From: Stenotrophomonas sp. BIO128-Bstrain
GTDB taxonomy: Bacteria > Pseudomonadota > Gammaproteobacteria > Xanthomonadales > Xanthomonadaceae
Length of the DNA stretch: 64,000 nucleotides
Assembly (NCBI RefSeq): GCF_030128875.1
Contig: NZ_CP124620.1
Location: 3,472,001-3,536,000, forward strand
Direction: 5' to 3'
Shown: in pieces, positions 34,860 through 43,929 of the stretch
Layout: each line of letters begins with the position of its first letter
Position numbering within the stretch: the stretch's first letter is position 1
Translations under genes and position numbers: made by a program
The notes under the pieces: generated by a model
The model's input: the letters and a program-made list of their open reading frames with translations, nothing else
What the model was told of the DNA's origin: nothing
The model's database searches: none

Positions 34860-35540
34860 GTGCGCGATCAGCACCTGATTCACCGCTCATTCTCCGCAGC
34901 ACGCATGACAACGTATGAAGGAGCCGTCGCACACGCCCGACTTCGCACCCATCCATTCGAGCTGTATCGATGGAACATGAGGGTCAGCGGCGCGTTTTTA
35001 CTGCCGCTCCATACCTGCGAGGTCGTCATCCGCAATGCGGTGGCTGAAGCGGTAGCCCAGCAGCATGGTGCACTCTGGCCATGGCAGGAAGGGTTCCGTA
35101 CCAGTCTTCCCGGCGGCACAGCGCGCTACAACGCGCGCGAAGAGTTGCGCCGCGCAGCGTCGAAGCACACGTCAACGGCGGCCGTTATCGCCTCGTTGAG
35201 ATTCGCGTTCTGGCAGCACCTGTTTACCCAACGATTCGACAGGACGCTATGGTCCAAGACCCTGAGGCGCGTCCTTCCAGGCGCGGATCCGGACGTACCC
35301 GGGCACCTTGTGCGCGCGCAGCTGCACGGCAACCTCGAACAGGTGAGGCAGCTGCGCAACCGGATTGCGCATCACGAACCGATCTTCGCGCGTGACCTTG
35401 CGCTGGATCTGGCCACGATTGGACGAATCGTCCAGATGCGCTGCGCCCATATCGAGCGGTGGATGAACCGGCATGAGTCGGTGACATCATTGCTGAAGCG
35501 GAGGCCGGTCCGAGTCGTTGCCGACGTTCGGTCAACCTCA
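34860..35540 (+). CDS. Abi-like HEPN-domain protein, no stop codon of its own
   Basis: About 218 recognisable residues match the Abi-like (Abi_2) family: FSAARMTTYEGAVAHARL, FELYRWNMRVSGAFLLPLHT, EVVIRNAVAEAVA, and the HEPN RNase motif RNRIAH in QLRNRIAHHEP. Such proteins are RNase toxins or phage-defence factors. Two oddities: the frame begins at a GTG (34860) that directly follows a six-codon mini-ORF (34838-34858) with the real ribosome-binding site GGTGGAGG, as if one base had been inserted in the true start region; and after the domain (about 35514) the frame stays open through the antisense of tsaD to 36890. The end given is where tsaD begins. The region is AT-richer than its neighbours, suggesting acquisition. 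It may be a decaying gene. Confidence 0.65.
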
Positions 35541-36563
35541 CACCGCCGGCAGCGTCGCCATGTCCCAACGTGGGGTGACCTGCACCTGCGGCGGGGTGTG
35601 CTGGCCCGCTTCCAGACGCAGGGCGCCGGCGAAGGCGATCATCGCGCCGTTGTCGGTGCACAGCGCCGGGCGCGGGAAGCAGGCGCGGCCACCGCGGCGG
35701 GCGGCCATCTGCTGCAGCTTGGCGCGCAGGCGCTTGTTGGCCCCGACGCCGCCAGCCACCACGATCACATCGGTGCCCGCCGCATCCAGCGCGCGTTCGC
35801 ACTTGATCGCCAGGGTGTCGACCACCGCATCTTCAAAACCGCGCGCGATATCGGCGCGGGTCTGCTCGCTCTGGTCGCTGTCGCGCCAGGCCAGCAGGAC
35901 CTGGGTCTTCAACCCGGAGAAGCTGAAATCCAGCCCGGGGCGGTCGGTCATCGGCCGGGTGAACTTGAACCGGCCCGGCGTGCCGCGCTCGGCCAGGGCC
36001 GCCAACTGCGGGCCACCGGGGTACGGCAGGCCCATCAGCTTGGCGGTCTTGTCGAAGGCCTCGCCGGCGGCGTCGTCCAGGGTTTCGCCGAGCAGGCGGT
36101 ACTGGCCGATCCGGTCCACCGCCACCAGCTGGGTATGCCCGCCGGACACCAACAGGGCCACGAACGGCGCCTGCGGCGGGTCGTCTTCCATCAGCGGGGC
36201 CAGCAGATGCCCTTCCATATGGTGGACCCCGACCGCCGGCACCTCCAGCGCCCAGGCCAGCGAACGGGCCACGCCCGCCCCGACCAGCAGCGCGCCGACC
36301 AGGCCGGGGCCGGCCGTGTAGGCCACCCCGTCGATGTCGGCCACGGTCATGCCGGCTTCGGCCAGGGTCTGGCGGATCAGCGGCAGCAGCTTGCGCACGT
36401 GGTCGCGGCTGGCCAGCTCGGGCACCACCCCGCCGTACTCGGCGTGAAGGGCGATCTGGCTGTAGACCGCGTGGGCGCGCAGGGCGTCGATCCCGGACAG
36501 GGAGGTGTCATACACCGCCACGCCGGTCTCATCGCAGGAAGATTCGATACCAAGGACTCGCAT
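35538..36563 (-). CDS. tsaD: tRNA N6-adenosine threonylcarbamoyltransferase
   Basis: The 341-residue essential enzyme adds the threonylcarbamoyl group to A37 of ANN-decoding tRNAs, with TsaB, TsaC and TsaE. The start [19 protein letters not shown] and the metal-binding HMEGHLL are standard, as are [10 protein letters not shown] and [11 protein letters not shown]. It is divergent from rpsU, the conserved arrangement in gammaproteobacteria. Its 3' end meets the Abi-like reading frame. Confidence 0.96.
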   Translation of the reverse strand: MRVLGIESSCDETGVAVYDTSLSGIDALRAHAVYSQIALHAEYGGVVPELASRDHVRKLLPLIRQTLAEAGMTVADIDGVAYTAGPGLVGALLVGAGVARSLAWALEVPAVGVHHMEGHLLAPLMEDDPPQAPFVALLVSGGHTQLVAVDRIGQYRLLGETLDDAAGEAFDKTAKLMGLPYPGGPQLAALAERGTPGRFKFTRPMTDRPGLDFSFSGLKTQVLLAWRDSDQSEQTRADIARGFEDAVVDTLAIKCERALDAAGTDVIVVAGGVGANKRLRAKLQQMAARRGGRACFPRPALCTDNGAMIAFAGALRLEAGQHTPPQVQVTPRWDMATLPAV

Positions 36564-36652
36564 AACGGGTATTATGGACCTCTTCAGGCCCCGGCAGACG
36601 TACGCTGGCCTGTCTCAGCATCACCCGTGGCCAAGAAGTTCGCCGGGGTGGG

Positions 36653-36680
36653 TTGCAACTTCTTTTCTCGCCGCTATAAT
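36653..36680 (+). promoter_or_regulatory. Sigma-70 promoter of rpsU
   Basis: TTGCAA (36653-36658), 16-base spacer and a perfect TATAAT (36675-36680), about 50 bases before the rpsU ATG. It is one of the clearest promoters in the window. Confidence 0.8.
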
Positions 36681-36730
36681 GTGCGGCTCTCACCGGGCGT
36701 GACCCGGTTCTACTGTGTCCCGGAGATTCC

Positions 36731-36946
36731 ATGCCCAGCGTTAAAGTCCGCGAGAACGAGCCCTTCGAGTTTGCGCTCCGTCGCTTCAAGCGCACCTGCG
36801 AAAAGGCCGGCGTGCTGGCCGAAACCCGCAAGCGCGAGTTCTATGAAAAGCCGACCCAGGAGCGTAAGCGTAAGGCTGCCGCTGCTGTGAAGCGTCAGCT
36901 GCGCCGTTCGTCGCGCGACGTTACCAAGCGTCAGCGCCTGTACTGA
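36731..36946 (+). CDS. rpsU: 30S ribosomal protein S21
   Basis: A 71-residue basic protein with the S21 signature [20 protein letters not shown] and the Lys/Arg-rich tail ([20 protein letters not shown]). It helps the 30S subunit bind mRNA. It has its own strong promoter and is followed by a terminator at 36998, so most transcripts should end before yqeY, with read-through feeding the downstream gene. Confidence 0.97.
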
Positions 36947-36997
36947 TCGGACGCAACTTCGATACGGCGGGCCCTGGCCTGTCGTGACGGAGCCGAA

Positions 36998-37027
36998 GCC
37001 GGAACGCGCGAGCGTTACCGGCTTTTT
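36998..37027 (+). terminator. Rho-independent terminator between rpsU and yqeY
   Basis: GCCGGAACGC-GCGA-GCGTTACCGGC followed by TTTTT. It falls within the leader of the GatB/YqeY gene and would attenuate expression after rpsU. Confidence 0.85.
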
Positions 37028-37082
37028 GCGTTCCAGCGCTTCGGCGCCCCGCTTCCCATTTCCACCGACACGAGGTGTTCCC

Positions 37083-37529
37083 ATGAGCCTGAAGCAGCAG
37101 CTCACCGATGACATGAAGGCCGCCATGAAGGCCGGCGAGAAGCACCGCCTGGGCGTGATCCGCCTGATGAACGCCGCGATCAAGCAGCGCGAAGTCGATG
37201 AGCGCATCGAGCTGGACGACGCCGCCGTGCTCGCCGTGCTGGAAAAGATGGTCAAGCAGCGCAAGGACTCGGTCACCCAGTTCGAGGCCGCCGGTCGCGA
37301 AGACCTGGCCGTGATCGAGCGCGAGGAAATCGTGGTCATCGACCAGTACCTGCCGGCCAAGCTGGGCGAAGCCGAGATCGTGGCCGCCATCCAGGCCGCC
37401 ATCGCCGAAACCGGCGCGACCACCCCGGCCGACATCGGCAAGCTGATGGGCGCGCTCAAGCCGCGCCTGGCCGGCCAGGCCGACATGGGCCTGGTGTCCA
37501 AGCTGGTCAAGCAGCAGCTGGCCGGCTGA
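37083..37529 (+). CDS. GatB/YqeY domain protein
   Basis: The 148-residue cytoplasmic protein is a stand-alone YqeY domain, related to the tRNA-binding tail of GatB. Typical stretches are GEKHRLGVIRLMNAAIKQREVD, VIDQYLPAKLGEAEI and DIGKLMGALKPRLAGQADM. A tRNA-related role is presumed but not proven. It lies between rpsU and dnaG, its usual place in the macromolecular-synthesis cluster. Start at ATG 37083; the frame is open further upstream but the leader is non-conserved. Confidence 0.93.
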   Translation: MSLKQQLTDDMKAAMKAGEKHRLGVIRLMNAAIKQREVDERIELDDAAVLAVLEKMVKQRKDSVTQFEAAGREDLAVIEREEIVVIDQYLPAKLGEAEIVAAIQAAIAETGATTPADIGKLMGALKPRLAGQADMGLVSKLVKQQLAG

Positions 37530-37550
37530 TCACGCCGCCACGCCGCCGAC

Positions 37551-37579
37551 GAAAAGGCCCGCATTTCGCGGGCCTTTTC
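37551..37579. terminator. Bidirectional rho-independent terminator
   Basis: GAAAAGGCCCGC-ATTT-CGCGGGCCTTTTC serves yqeY on the plus strand and the convergent minus-strand gene ending at 37599. Confidence 0.88.
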
Positions 37580-37598
37580 AGTTTCAGCAGGTCCGCTG

Positions 37599-38534
37599 TC
37601 AGGAGGCCTGGCGGCAATTGCGCAGCGTCATCGAGCTTTCCTCGATCGAACTGATCTCGCCTTCCAGCTTGGCCCAGTCGCGCTCGCGCAGCATGGTGAA
37701 GTTGGCGGCCTGGTCGGACGCGAATTCGCAGCGGATGGTGTAGTTGTTGTTGTTGTAGCTGTCGCTCTGGCGGACGCGCAGCAGGCCGCGGGTTGGCGTG
37801 ACCAGATAGTTGATCGAGCCGATGTCACCAGGCTTGGTCGAGTACGTGTTGGGATTGACGGTATAGATCTGGCCGTCGATCTGGTAGCGCCGCCCCACAT
37901 ACTTGGCGTACAGCGGCAGGAACGTGGCCGAACGGTCGCCCTTGTCTTCCTTGTTGGTGGTGGTACCCAGCATCAGGTCCTTGAAGGCACCCGCACTGCG
38001 GTACAGGGCCATCGTGTCTTTGACTTCCTTGCCCATCATCTTGGACAGATCCGGGGCCGCCACGGCCTCCATGGCCGGCATCGGGTACTGGGTGCGTCCC
38101 GCTGCGGCAACCGCGTCGCCCTGGCTGCCCGCCTTGAGCTTGTCCAGCATCCCGCACATCGACTGCTTGGCCGCCGCCGGCTCGACCGACTGGCCCCGGG
38201 CCAGCTTGGTCGCCAGGGTGACCCGACCGGTACGGTCGGCGGTGCCCACCAGTACCAGCGGGGTGCGCAGCCCTTTGCGCTGGATCAGGTACTGATCGCC
38301 GGTATCGCCCTGCACCAGCTGACCGGCGACTTCGAATTCGTCATCGCCGCCAATCTTGCGCAACTGGTCCAGCGCGCTCTGCACCTTCAGGCCCGGTACG
38401 GTGACATCGGCCATGTAAAGCGCACCGTTGCGCGCGTCCCCTACCGTCTTGAAGGCCTTGTCGCAGGCCCCGGCGGCCATCGCCGGACCTGCGGCCGCCA
38501 ACAGCGCCATCGTCGTGTAGACCATTCCTTTCAT
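37599..38534 (-). CDS. Secreted hypothetical protein, 311 aa
   Basis: The product has a signal peptide (MALLAAAGPAMAAG) and three or four Cys residues (GACDKAFKT, SMCGML, IRCEFA, RNCRQAS) that suggest disulfides in the periplasm. The middle contains DLSKMMGKEVKDTMALY and a Tyr/Asn-rich SDSYNNNNYTIRC. I do not recognise a domain. The start MKGMVYTT at 38534 follows AAAGGA; a much longer in-frame extension upstream is only the antisense of dnaG. It interrupts the rpsU-yqeY-dnaG order and is encoded against it. Confidence 0.82.
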   Translation of the reverse strand: MKGMVYTTMALLAAAGPAMAAGACDKAFKTVGDARNGALYMADVTVPGLKVQSALDQLRKIGGDDEFEVAGQLVQGDTGDQYLIQRKGLRTPLVLVGTADRTGRVTLATKLARGQSVEPAAAKQSMCGMLDKLKAGSQGDAVAAAGRTQYPMPAMEAVAAPDLSKMMGKEVKDTMALYRSAGAFKDLMLGTTTNKEDKGDRSATFLPLYAKYVGRRYQIDGQIYTVNPNTYSTKPGDIGSINYLVTPTRGLLRVRQSDSYNNNNYTIRCEFASDQAANFTMLRERDWAKLEGEISSIEESSMTLRNCRQAS

Positions 38535-38681
38535 GAAGCGTCCTTTCTGCTGTGAAGGTGGAAAACCGGGAAAAAGGATAGCGCGATATCCGTCAAGGTC
38601 ACGCCGTGACCGGACCGCTTCACCCGGCGCACCCCGGCCATTTGCTAGAACAGGGGCCTCGCTCCCGACCCGACGCCGTCC

Positions 38682-39596
38682 ATGCACCAACCGAGCCCCT
38701 CCCTGTCCAAGGTCCGCAAGCACATGGCGCGGCTGGAGAAGAGCTTTCCCGCCGTACTGGTGCGCCGTTTCATCGATGCGGACGTGATGACCCAGGCCGC
38801 CGCGCTGGCCTTCTATGCCCTGCTCTCGATGGCGCCGCTGCTGGTCCTGCTGCTGTGGCTGACGGCCTCGCTGTATCCCCCGGCGCAGCAGGCGCTGCTG
38901 GGCCAGATCAACGATGTGGCCGGCACCAGTGCCGCCTCGGTGGCCGAAACCGTCCTCAGCAACGCCAACAACCAGCCGGACATCGGCACGCTGGCGGGGG
39001 TCTGGAGCACCTTGTTGCTGTTCATCGGTGCCACGGCGGTGTTCGCCCAGCTTCAGAACGCCCTGAACCTGATCTTCAACACCAGCGGCGAGCGCCTGGA
39101 TGGGATCGTGGCGTGGCTGCGCAAGCGCGTGTTCTCCTTCGGCGTGGTCCTGGCGCTGGGCTTCCTGCTGATCCTGTCGATGACCGCCACCACCATGCTG
39201 CAGGTAGTCTTCGCGCACCTGCCCTCGGTCCTGCCGGCGATCGGCTATCTCACCAGCCTGGCGCTGTACACGGTGGGCTTCGCCTTCCTCTACCACTACC
39301 TGCCCGACCGCCGCGTGGCGTGGCGACAGGCCTTCATCGGCGGTGCGATCACCTCGGCGTTGTTCGCGCTGGGCCGTTATGGCATCGGCCTGTACATCGC
39401 CACCGTCGCACCGGGCAGCGCGTATGGCTCGATGGGCGCCCTGGTGATCTCGCTGGTGTGGATCTACTACGCCACCGTGGTGTTCTTCGTTGGTGCACTG
39501 ATGACCTCGGTGATCGATGAGCGCCTGCGCGCCCATGCCGTCCTCGCCCAGGCCGGTGTCGCGCCGCCGAAACCGGGCGAAACGGCCGGCAGCTAG
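38682..39596 (+). CDS. YihY/BrkB family inner-membrane protein
   Basis: The 304-residue protein has six membrane segments and the family pattern AAALAFYALLSMAPLLVLLLW, LNLIFNTSGER, FAFLYHYLPDRRVAWRQAFIGG and AYGSMGALVISLVWIYY. Known as the BrkB or virulence factor family after the Bordetella name, the function is unsettled; transport or envelope roles have been proposed. Start MHQPSPSL at 38682. It is 63 bases upstream of dnaG and may be transcribed with it. Confidence 0.92.
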   Translation: MHQPSPSLSKVRKHMARLEKSFPAVLVRRFIDADVMTQAAALAFYALLSMAPLLVLLLWLTASLYPPAQQALLGQINDVAGTSAASVAETVLSNANNQPDIGTLAGVWSTLLLFIGATAVFAQLQNALNLIFNTSGERLDGIVAWLRKRVFSFGVVLALGFLLILSMTATTMLQVVFAHLPSVLPAIGYLTSLALYTVGFAFLYHYLPDRRVAWRQAFIGGAITSALFALGRYGIGLYIATVAPGSAYGSMGALVISLVWIYYATVVFFVGALMTSVIDERLRAHAVLAQAGVAPPKPGETAGS

Positions 39597-39659
39597 TAGA
39601 CTAGCGGCACCCCCGCTTCCGCGCGTGGCCGTGACCGGCCATGCCCCCGCCTGCTGCCC

Positions 39660-41390
39660 ATGGCCCGTATCCCCGACGCATTCATCGACGACCTGCTGGC
39701 CCGCTCCGACATTGTCGAGGTGGTGGGCAGCCGCGTGCCGTTGAAGCGCCAGGGCAAGGAATACGCCGCGCGGTGCCCGTTCCATGACGAGCGCTCGGCC
39801 TCGTTCACGGTCTCGCCGACCAAACAGTTCTATCACTGCTTCGGCTGCGGCGCGCATGGCACGGCGATCAGCTTCCTGATGAATTACGACCGCCTCGAGT
39901 TTCTCGACGCGGTCGATGAGCTGGCCAAGCGCGTGGGCATGGAAGTGCCGCGCGATACCCAGCCGCGCACCGCCCAGCAGCAGGACGACAGCCGCGATCT
40001 GTACTCGGCCCTGGATGCGGCCACGCGCTTCTTCCAGACCGCGCTGAAGGGCAGCGACAAGGCGCGCGCCTACCTGGACCAGCGCGGTGTCGATGAAGAA
40101 AACCGTGAGCGCTTCGCCATCGGGTACGCACCGGACGGCTACAGCGCGTTGAAGGATGCACTGGGCAAGGACGAGCGCCGGATGAAGCTGCTCGACCGCG
40201 CCGGCCTGTTCTCCAAGAACGACCGCGGCCACGTCTACGACAAGTTCCGCGACCGCGTCATGTTCCCGATCTTCGACCGCCGTGGCCGCGTGATCGCCTA
40301 CGGCGGCCGCGTGATGGAGAAGGACGACGGCCCGAAGTACCTCAACTCGCCCGAGACCGCGCTGTTCCACAAGGGCCGCGAGCTGTACGGCCTGTGGCAG
40401 GTACGCCAGGCCAACCAGAAGATCGAGCGGCTGATCGTCGTCGAGGGCTACATGGACGTGGTCTCGCTGTTCCAGTTCGGGGTTACCCAGGCAGTGGCCA
40501 CGCTGGGCACGGCGACCACGCCGGACCACGCCGAGCTGCTGTTCCGCAACGCGCCGGACGTGTTCTTCTGCTTCGATGGCGATGCCGCCGGCCGTCGCGC
40601 CGGCTGGCGTGCGCTGGAGTCGGTGCTGCCGCGCATGAAGGACGGCCGCCAGGCATTCTTCCTGTTCCTGCCCGACGGCGAGGACCCGGACACGATCGTG
40701 CGCAAGGAAGGCCGCGAGGGCTTCGATGCACGCCTGCAGCAGGCCACGCCGCTGTCGCAGTTCTTCTTCGATGAGCTCACCCGTGAGGTCAACATGGGCA
40801 CGCTCGACGGCAAGGCACGCCTGGCCGAACGGGCCAAGCCGATGCTGGCGCAGATTCCCGATGGCGCCTTCGGCGACCTGATGAAGCAGCAGCTGACCAC
40901 GCTGACCGGCCTGGGTGCCAAGCCCAGCGCATCCGCGGCTCCTTCGCGGCCGCCACAGCGCGCGGTCGCACCGGCACAGCGCCGCAGCCTGGTGCGCGCG
41001 GCCATCGCGATCCTGCTGCAGCAGCCCTCGCTGGCGATGACCCTGGAAGGCCACCACTTCACCGGCCTGCGCCTGCCCGGCATCGAACTGCTGACCGAAC
41101 TGCTGACCCTGGTCGAGCAGCGCCCGGACATCAGCACCGGCGCGCTGCTGGAGCACTTCGACGGGCGCGAGGAACAGGACGCGCTGCACAAACTGGCCGC
41201 ACAGACCCTGCCCGGCGACGAGGCGATGTGGACCCAGGAACTGCATGACGCCGTGGCCCAGCTGGAGAAACAGCTGCTGATGCAACGTCTGGATGAGCTT
41301 CAGGCAAAGCAGAGCCAGCAGGGTCTGGACGATACTGACAAGTACGAGCTGCGCGAACTGCTCAAGGCGCGCAGCACCCTCCGCTTCTGA
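39660..41390 (+). CDS. dnaG: DNA primase
   Basis: The 576-residue primase makes RNA primers for replication. The N-terminal zinc-binding domain is intact (Cys39, His42, Cys60 and Cys63 in CPFH...CFGC), followed by the RNA polymerase core with the TOPRIM motif (IVVEGYMDVVSLFQ and FFCFDGDAAGR) and a C-terminal helicase-binding domain. Length is normal. It belongs with rpsU and yqeY, from which it is separated by two genes. rpoD is not adjacent. Confidence 0.96.
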   Translation: MARIPDAFIDDLLARSDIVEVVGSRVPLKRQGKEYAARCPFHDERSASFTVSPTKQFYHCFGCGAHGTAISFLMNYDRLEFLDAVDELAKRVGMEVPRDTQPRTAQQQDDSRDLYSALDAATRFFQTALKGSDKARAYLDQRGVDEENRERFAIGYAPDGYSALKDALGKDERRMKLLDRAGLFSKNDRGHVYDKFRDRVMFPIFDRRGRVIAYGGRVMEKDDGPKYLNSPETALFHKGRELYGLWQVRQANQKIERLIVVEGYMDVVSLFQFGVTQAVATLGTATTPDHAELLFRNAPDVFFCFDGDAAGRRAGWRALESVLPRMKDGRQAFFLFLPDGEDPDTIVRKEGREGFDARLQQATPLSQFFFDELTREVNMGTLDGKARLAERAKPMLAQIPDGAFGDLMKQQLTTLTGLGAKPSASAAPSRPPQRAVAPAQRRSLVRAAIAILLQQPSLAMTLEGHHFTGLRLPGIELLTELLTLVEQRPDISTGALLEHFDGREEQDALHKLAAQTLPGDEAMWTQELHDAVAQLEKQLLMQRLDELQAKQSQQGLDDTDKYELRELLKARSTLRF

Positions 41391-41403
41391 CGACGGAGCC
41401 GCC

Positions 41404-41934
41404 GTGGCATCCCACATCGCACGTTCCACCGCACCGATCGTCCGCTGGCTCCGCGCTGGCGTCATGGCCGCGCTGTTCGCACCGTGCCTGCCCACCTGGG
41501 CGGCGGAACTGCCATTCGCACAGCCACGGCCGCAGCTGTACACCGCCGGGCAACCCAGCGCTGCCGAGCTGCAGCAGGCGGCCGCGGCCGGGATCACCAC
41601 CGTGATCGACCTGCGCCAGCCCGACGAGGCGCGTGGCTTTGATGAAACCGCCGCGGCCGAGCGCCTGGGCCTGCGTTATGTGCGCATTCCCGTTGCGGGT
41701 GCCGCCGGCCTGACCGACGCCAACGCGCAGGCGCTGCGTACCGCCCTGGCGCAGAGCCAGGGCCCGGTGCTGCTGCACTGCGCCTCCGGCAACCGCGCCG
41801 GTGCATTGCTGGCCGTGCTGGAGGCGCGTGACGGTGCCTCGGTGGACCAGGCCCTGCAGTTCGGCCGCGAGGCCGGCATGACCTCGCTGGAAGCGCCGAC
41901 CCGTGTCCTGCTGGAGCAGGACGCCGCGCGTTGA
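41404..41934 (+). CDS. DSP-PTPase-like phosphatase family protein (DUF442 type), secreted
   Basis: The 176-residue product starts at a GTG after GGAG (41404) and has an N-terminal export signal (VMAALFAPCLPTWAAE). The rest is a small dual-specificity-phosphatase-like domain with the P-loop HCASGNRAG (C-x5-R). This family is often linked to sulfide/beta-lactamase-like enzymes, but here it stands alone 13 bases past dnaG. A periplasmic phosphatase is the simplest reading; substrate unknown. Confidence 0.82.
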   Translation: MASHIARSTAPIVRWLRAGVMAALFAPCLPTWAAELPFAQPRPQLYTAGQPSAAELQQAAAAGITTVIDLRQPDEARGFDETAAAERLGLRYVRIPVAGAAGLTDANAQALRTALAQSQGPVLLHCASGNRAGALLAVLEARDGASVDQALQFGREAGMTSLEAPTRVLLEQDAAR

Positions 41935-41986
41935 CCCCGCTCTTCTTCTCCCGCCCACTTCCCTGCTCTACAGGAGCCTGCCCACC

Positions 41987-42985
41987 ATGACCCGCTGGTG
42001 GTCGCGCCTGCGACCGGACAACTTCACCCTCGCCCTGCTCTGCACCGTGCTGCTGGCGTCCTTCCTGCCGATGCACGGCGCCGCCGCGATGGTCCTGGAC
42101 GATGTCACCGATGTCGCCATCGCCGCACTGTTCTTCCTGCACGGCGCACGCCTGCCGCGTGAGTCGATCGTCGCCGGCCTGCTGCACTGGCGCCTGCACC
42201 TGACCATCCTGGCCTGTACCTTCGTGATGTTCCCGTTGCTGGGGCTGATGTTCAAACCGCTGGATGGCTGGCTGCTCACCCCCGAGCTGTACATCGGCGT
42301 GCTGTTCCTGTGCGCGCTGCCGTCCACCGTGCAGTCCTCGATCGCGTTCACCTCGATCGCCCGTGGCAACGTCCCGGCGGCCGTGTGCAGCGCCTCGCTG
42401 TCGAGCATTCTCGGCGTGTTCCTGACCCCGCTGCTGCTGGCCCTGCTGGCCGGCACCGAAGGCGGCATGCACAACCCCGGCCAGGCCATCGTCAGCATCA
42501 TGCTGCAGCTGCTGGTGCCGTTCGTGGCCGGCCACCTGCTGCGGCCCTGGATCGCCCGCTGGGTCGAAAAGCAGCGCGCCCTGCTGCGCTACACCGACCA
42601 GGGCACGATCCTGCTGGTGGTCTACTCCGCCTTCGGCGAAGCGGTGAGCGAAGGGCTGTGGAGCAAGACGCCGCTGCTGTCGCTGCTCAGTGTGGCCGTG
42701 GTGGCAGCAGTGCTGCTCGGCATCGCGATGCCGCTGATCCGCTTCATCGCGCGCCGGTTGGGCTTCAACCGCGAGGATGAAATCACCATCCTGTTCTGCG
42801 GCTCCAAGAAGAGCCTGGCCACCGGCGTGCCCATCGCCAAGGTGCTGTTCGCCGGGGGCAGCCTCGGTGCGATCGTGCTGCCGATCATGATCTACCACCA
42901 GATCCAGCTGATCGTCTGCGCGATGATCGCGCAGCGGTATGCGCGTGATCCAGTGGAACCGACGCCCGTCACCCGGCAGGACTGA
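41987..42985 (+). CDS. Bile acid:sodium symporter-like transporter (BASS family, YfeH-like)
   Basis: The 332-residue inner-membrane protein has about ten hydrophobic segments and the SBF-like subgroup pattern TDVAIAALFFLHGARLPR, LCALPSTVQSSIAFTSIARG and ILFCGSKKSLATGVPIAKVLF. These are Na+-coupled carriers; the YfeH subgroup substrate is not established. Start ATG 41987 matches the usual N-terminus RLRPDNFTLAL. It converges on the next gene. Confidence 0.88.
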   Translation: MTRWWSRLRPDNFTLALLCTVLLASFLPMHGAAAMVLDDVTDVAIAALFFLHGARLPRESIVAGLLHWRLHLTILACTFVMFPLLGLMFKPLDGWLLTPELYIGVLFLCALPSTVQSSIAFTSIARGNVPAAVCSASLSSILGVFLTPLLLALLAGTEGGMHNPGQAIVSIMLQLLVPFVAGHLLRPWIARWVEKQRALLRYTDQGTILLVVYSAFGEAVSEGLWSKTPLLSLLSVAVVAAVLLGIAMPLIRFIARRLGFNREDEITILFCGSKKSLATGVPIAKVLFAGGSLGAIVLPIMIYHQIQLIVCAMIAQRYARDPVEPTPVTRQD

Positions 42986-43038
42986 GACGGCAATACTGCA
43001 GCCTGCGCGGCCTCGTCACGCAGGCCGCAGAGCCAGCC

Positions 43039-43869
43039 CTAGCGCGCCGTCAGCGTGCCGACGCTGAGTCCGGGCAGGAACACCACCAGATCGTACTGCC
43101 GATCCTGGTCAGTACTGACTTCGGGATCACGTGGTGCGCGCTCGATCAGCGGCAGCGCGCGGCAAGGCTGCACGCAGGCCCAGAAATGACCGCGCAACGC
43201 CTCCAGGCGCACGCTGTACAGCGGCAGATCCAGCAGGTGGGAGGCCATCGTGCGCTGCTGCATCTCCGGTGGCGCATCTGCGGGCGGGCTGCGCATCGCA
43301 TGCACGTTGCCGGTCAGCACCAGCAACCGGGCGCCGGGCGGCAGCGCGTTGAACTGCTGGTGCAGATGCGTGGCCATGGCGGCGTCGCGCGCCTGGTTGC
43401 CGTTGGACGCTCCGCTCTCCACGTCATAGCCGGCGACGCCCACATTGCGTCCCTGCGCGCGCAGCGATCGAATGGATTCGATCAGGTCGAGCATGTCCCG
43501 GCTTCGCCGTCCGTCATGCTGGTTATCCTTGACGGACCAGAACGGGGTGGTCCGCAGTGCTTCACGCGCATCAGGATCACCGTTGGAGCGCAGGTAGCGC
43601 GCGAGCGCGACGTTCTCGCTCATCGGCATCTCCAGTCCCAGCCGAACCGCGGCGTTGTCGCGGCTGTAGCGCTCCACCAGATCGGCCACGAGCCGCGGCG
43701 TTTCAGCGGTGCCGTGGTATTCGCCGAGTACGATCAGGCGCGCATCGCCTGCATGCTGGATGATCTGCGCAGCCGTGTCCTCCACTCGCGCTACCGGTGC
43801 CGGTGCCGCATTCGCCGCACCCAACGCCATCCCGATCACCCACCCTGCCATCCAACGCCATCGCTTCAT
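43039..43869 (-). CDS. ChaN/Tiki-superfamily-like secreted protein
   Basis: The 276-residue protein has a signal peptide (MALGAANAAPA) and a domain with VLGEYHGTAETPRLV near the start and LVLTGNVHAMR towards the end. These Glu/His pairs are the metal-site signature of the EreA/ChaN/TraB (Tiki) superfamily, which includes haem-binding lipoproteins and proteases. There is no lipobox. Exact subgroup uncertain. It lies just downstream (same strand) of nothing obvious and is 60 bases from the oxidase cluster's last gene. Confidence 0.7.
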   Translation of the reverse strand: MKRWRWMAGWVIGMALGAANAAPAPVARVEDTAAQIIQHAGDARLIVLGEYHGTAETPRLVADLVERYSRDNAAVRLGLEMPMSENVALARYLRSNGDPDAREALRTTPFWSVKDNQHDGRRSRDMLDLIESIRSLRAQGRNVGVAGYDVESGASNGNQARDAAMATHLHQQFNALPPGARLLVLTGNVHAMRSPPADAPPEMQQRTMASHLLDLPLYSVRLEALRGHFWACVQPCRALPLIERAPRDPEVSTDQDRQYDLVVFLPGLSVGTLTAR

Positions 43870-43929
43870 ACCGTCACTCCCTGTTCGGTAGAGACGCAAT
43901 GGCGACGGCGAATCACCGATTCAAGGCGG

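Noticed and set aside
34860..36890. Genuine 676-residue Abi fusion protein
   Set aside because: Residues after about 218 are the antisense translation of tsaD and rpsU upstream sequence, with no domain features; stop loss is the simpler explanation.
37599..41600. Single 1333-codon minus-strand ORF
   Set aside because: Only the first 311 codons from its 3' end, starting at ATG 38534 with signal peptide and ribosome-binding site, look real; the rest is antisense to dnaG and the BrkB gene.
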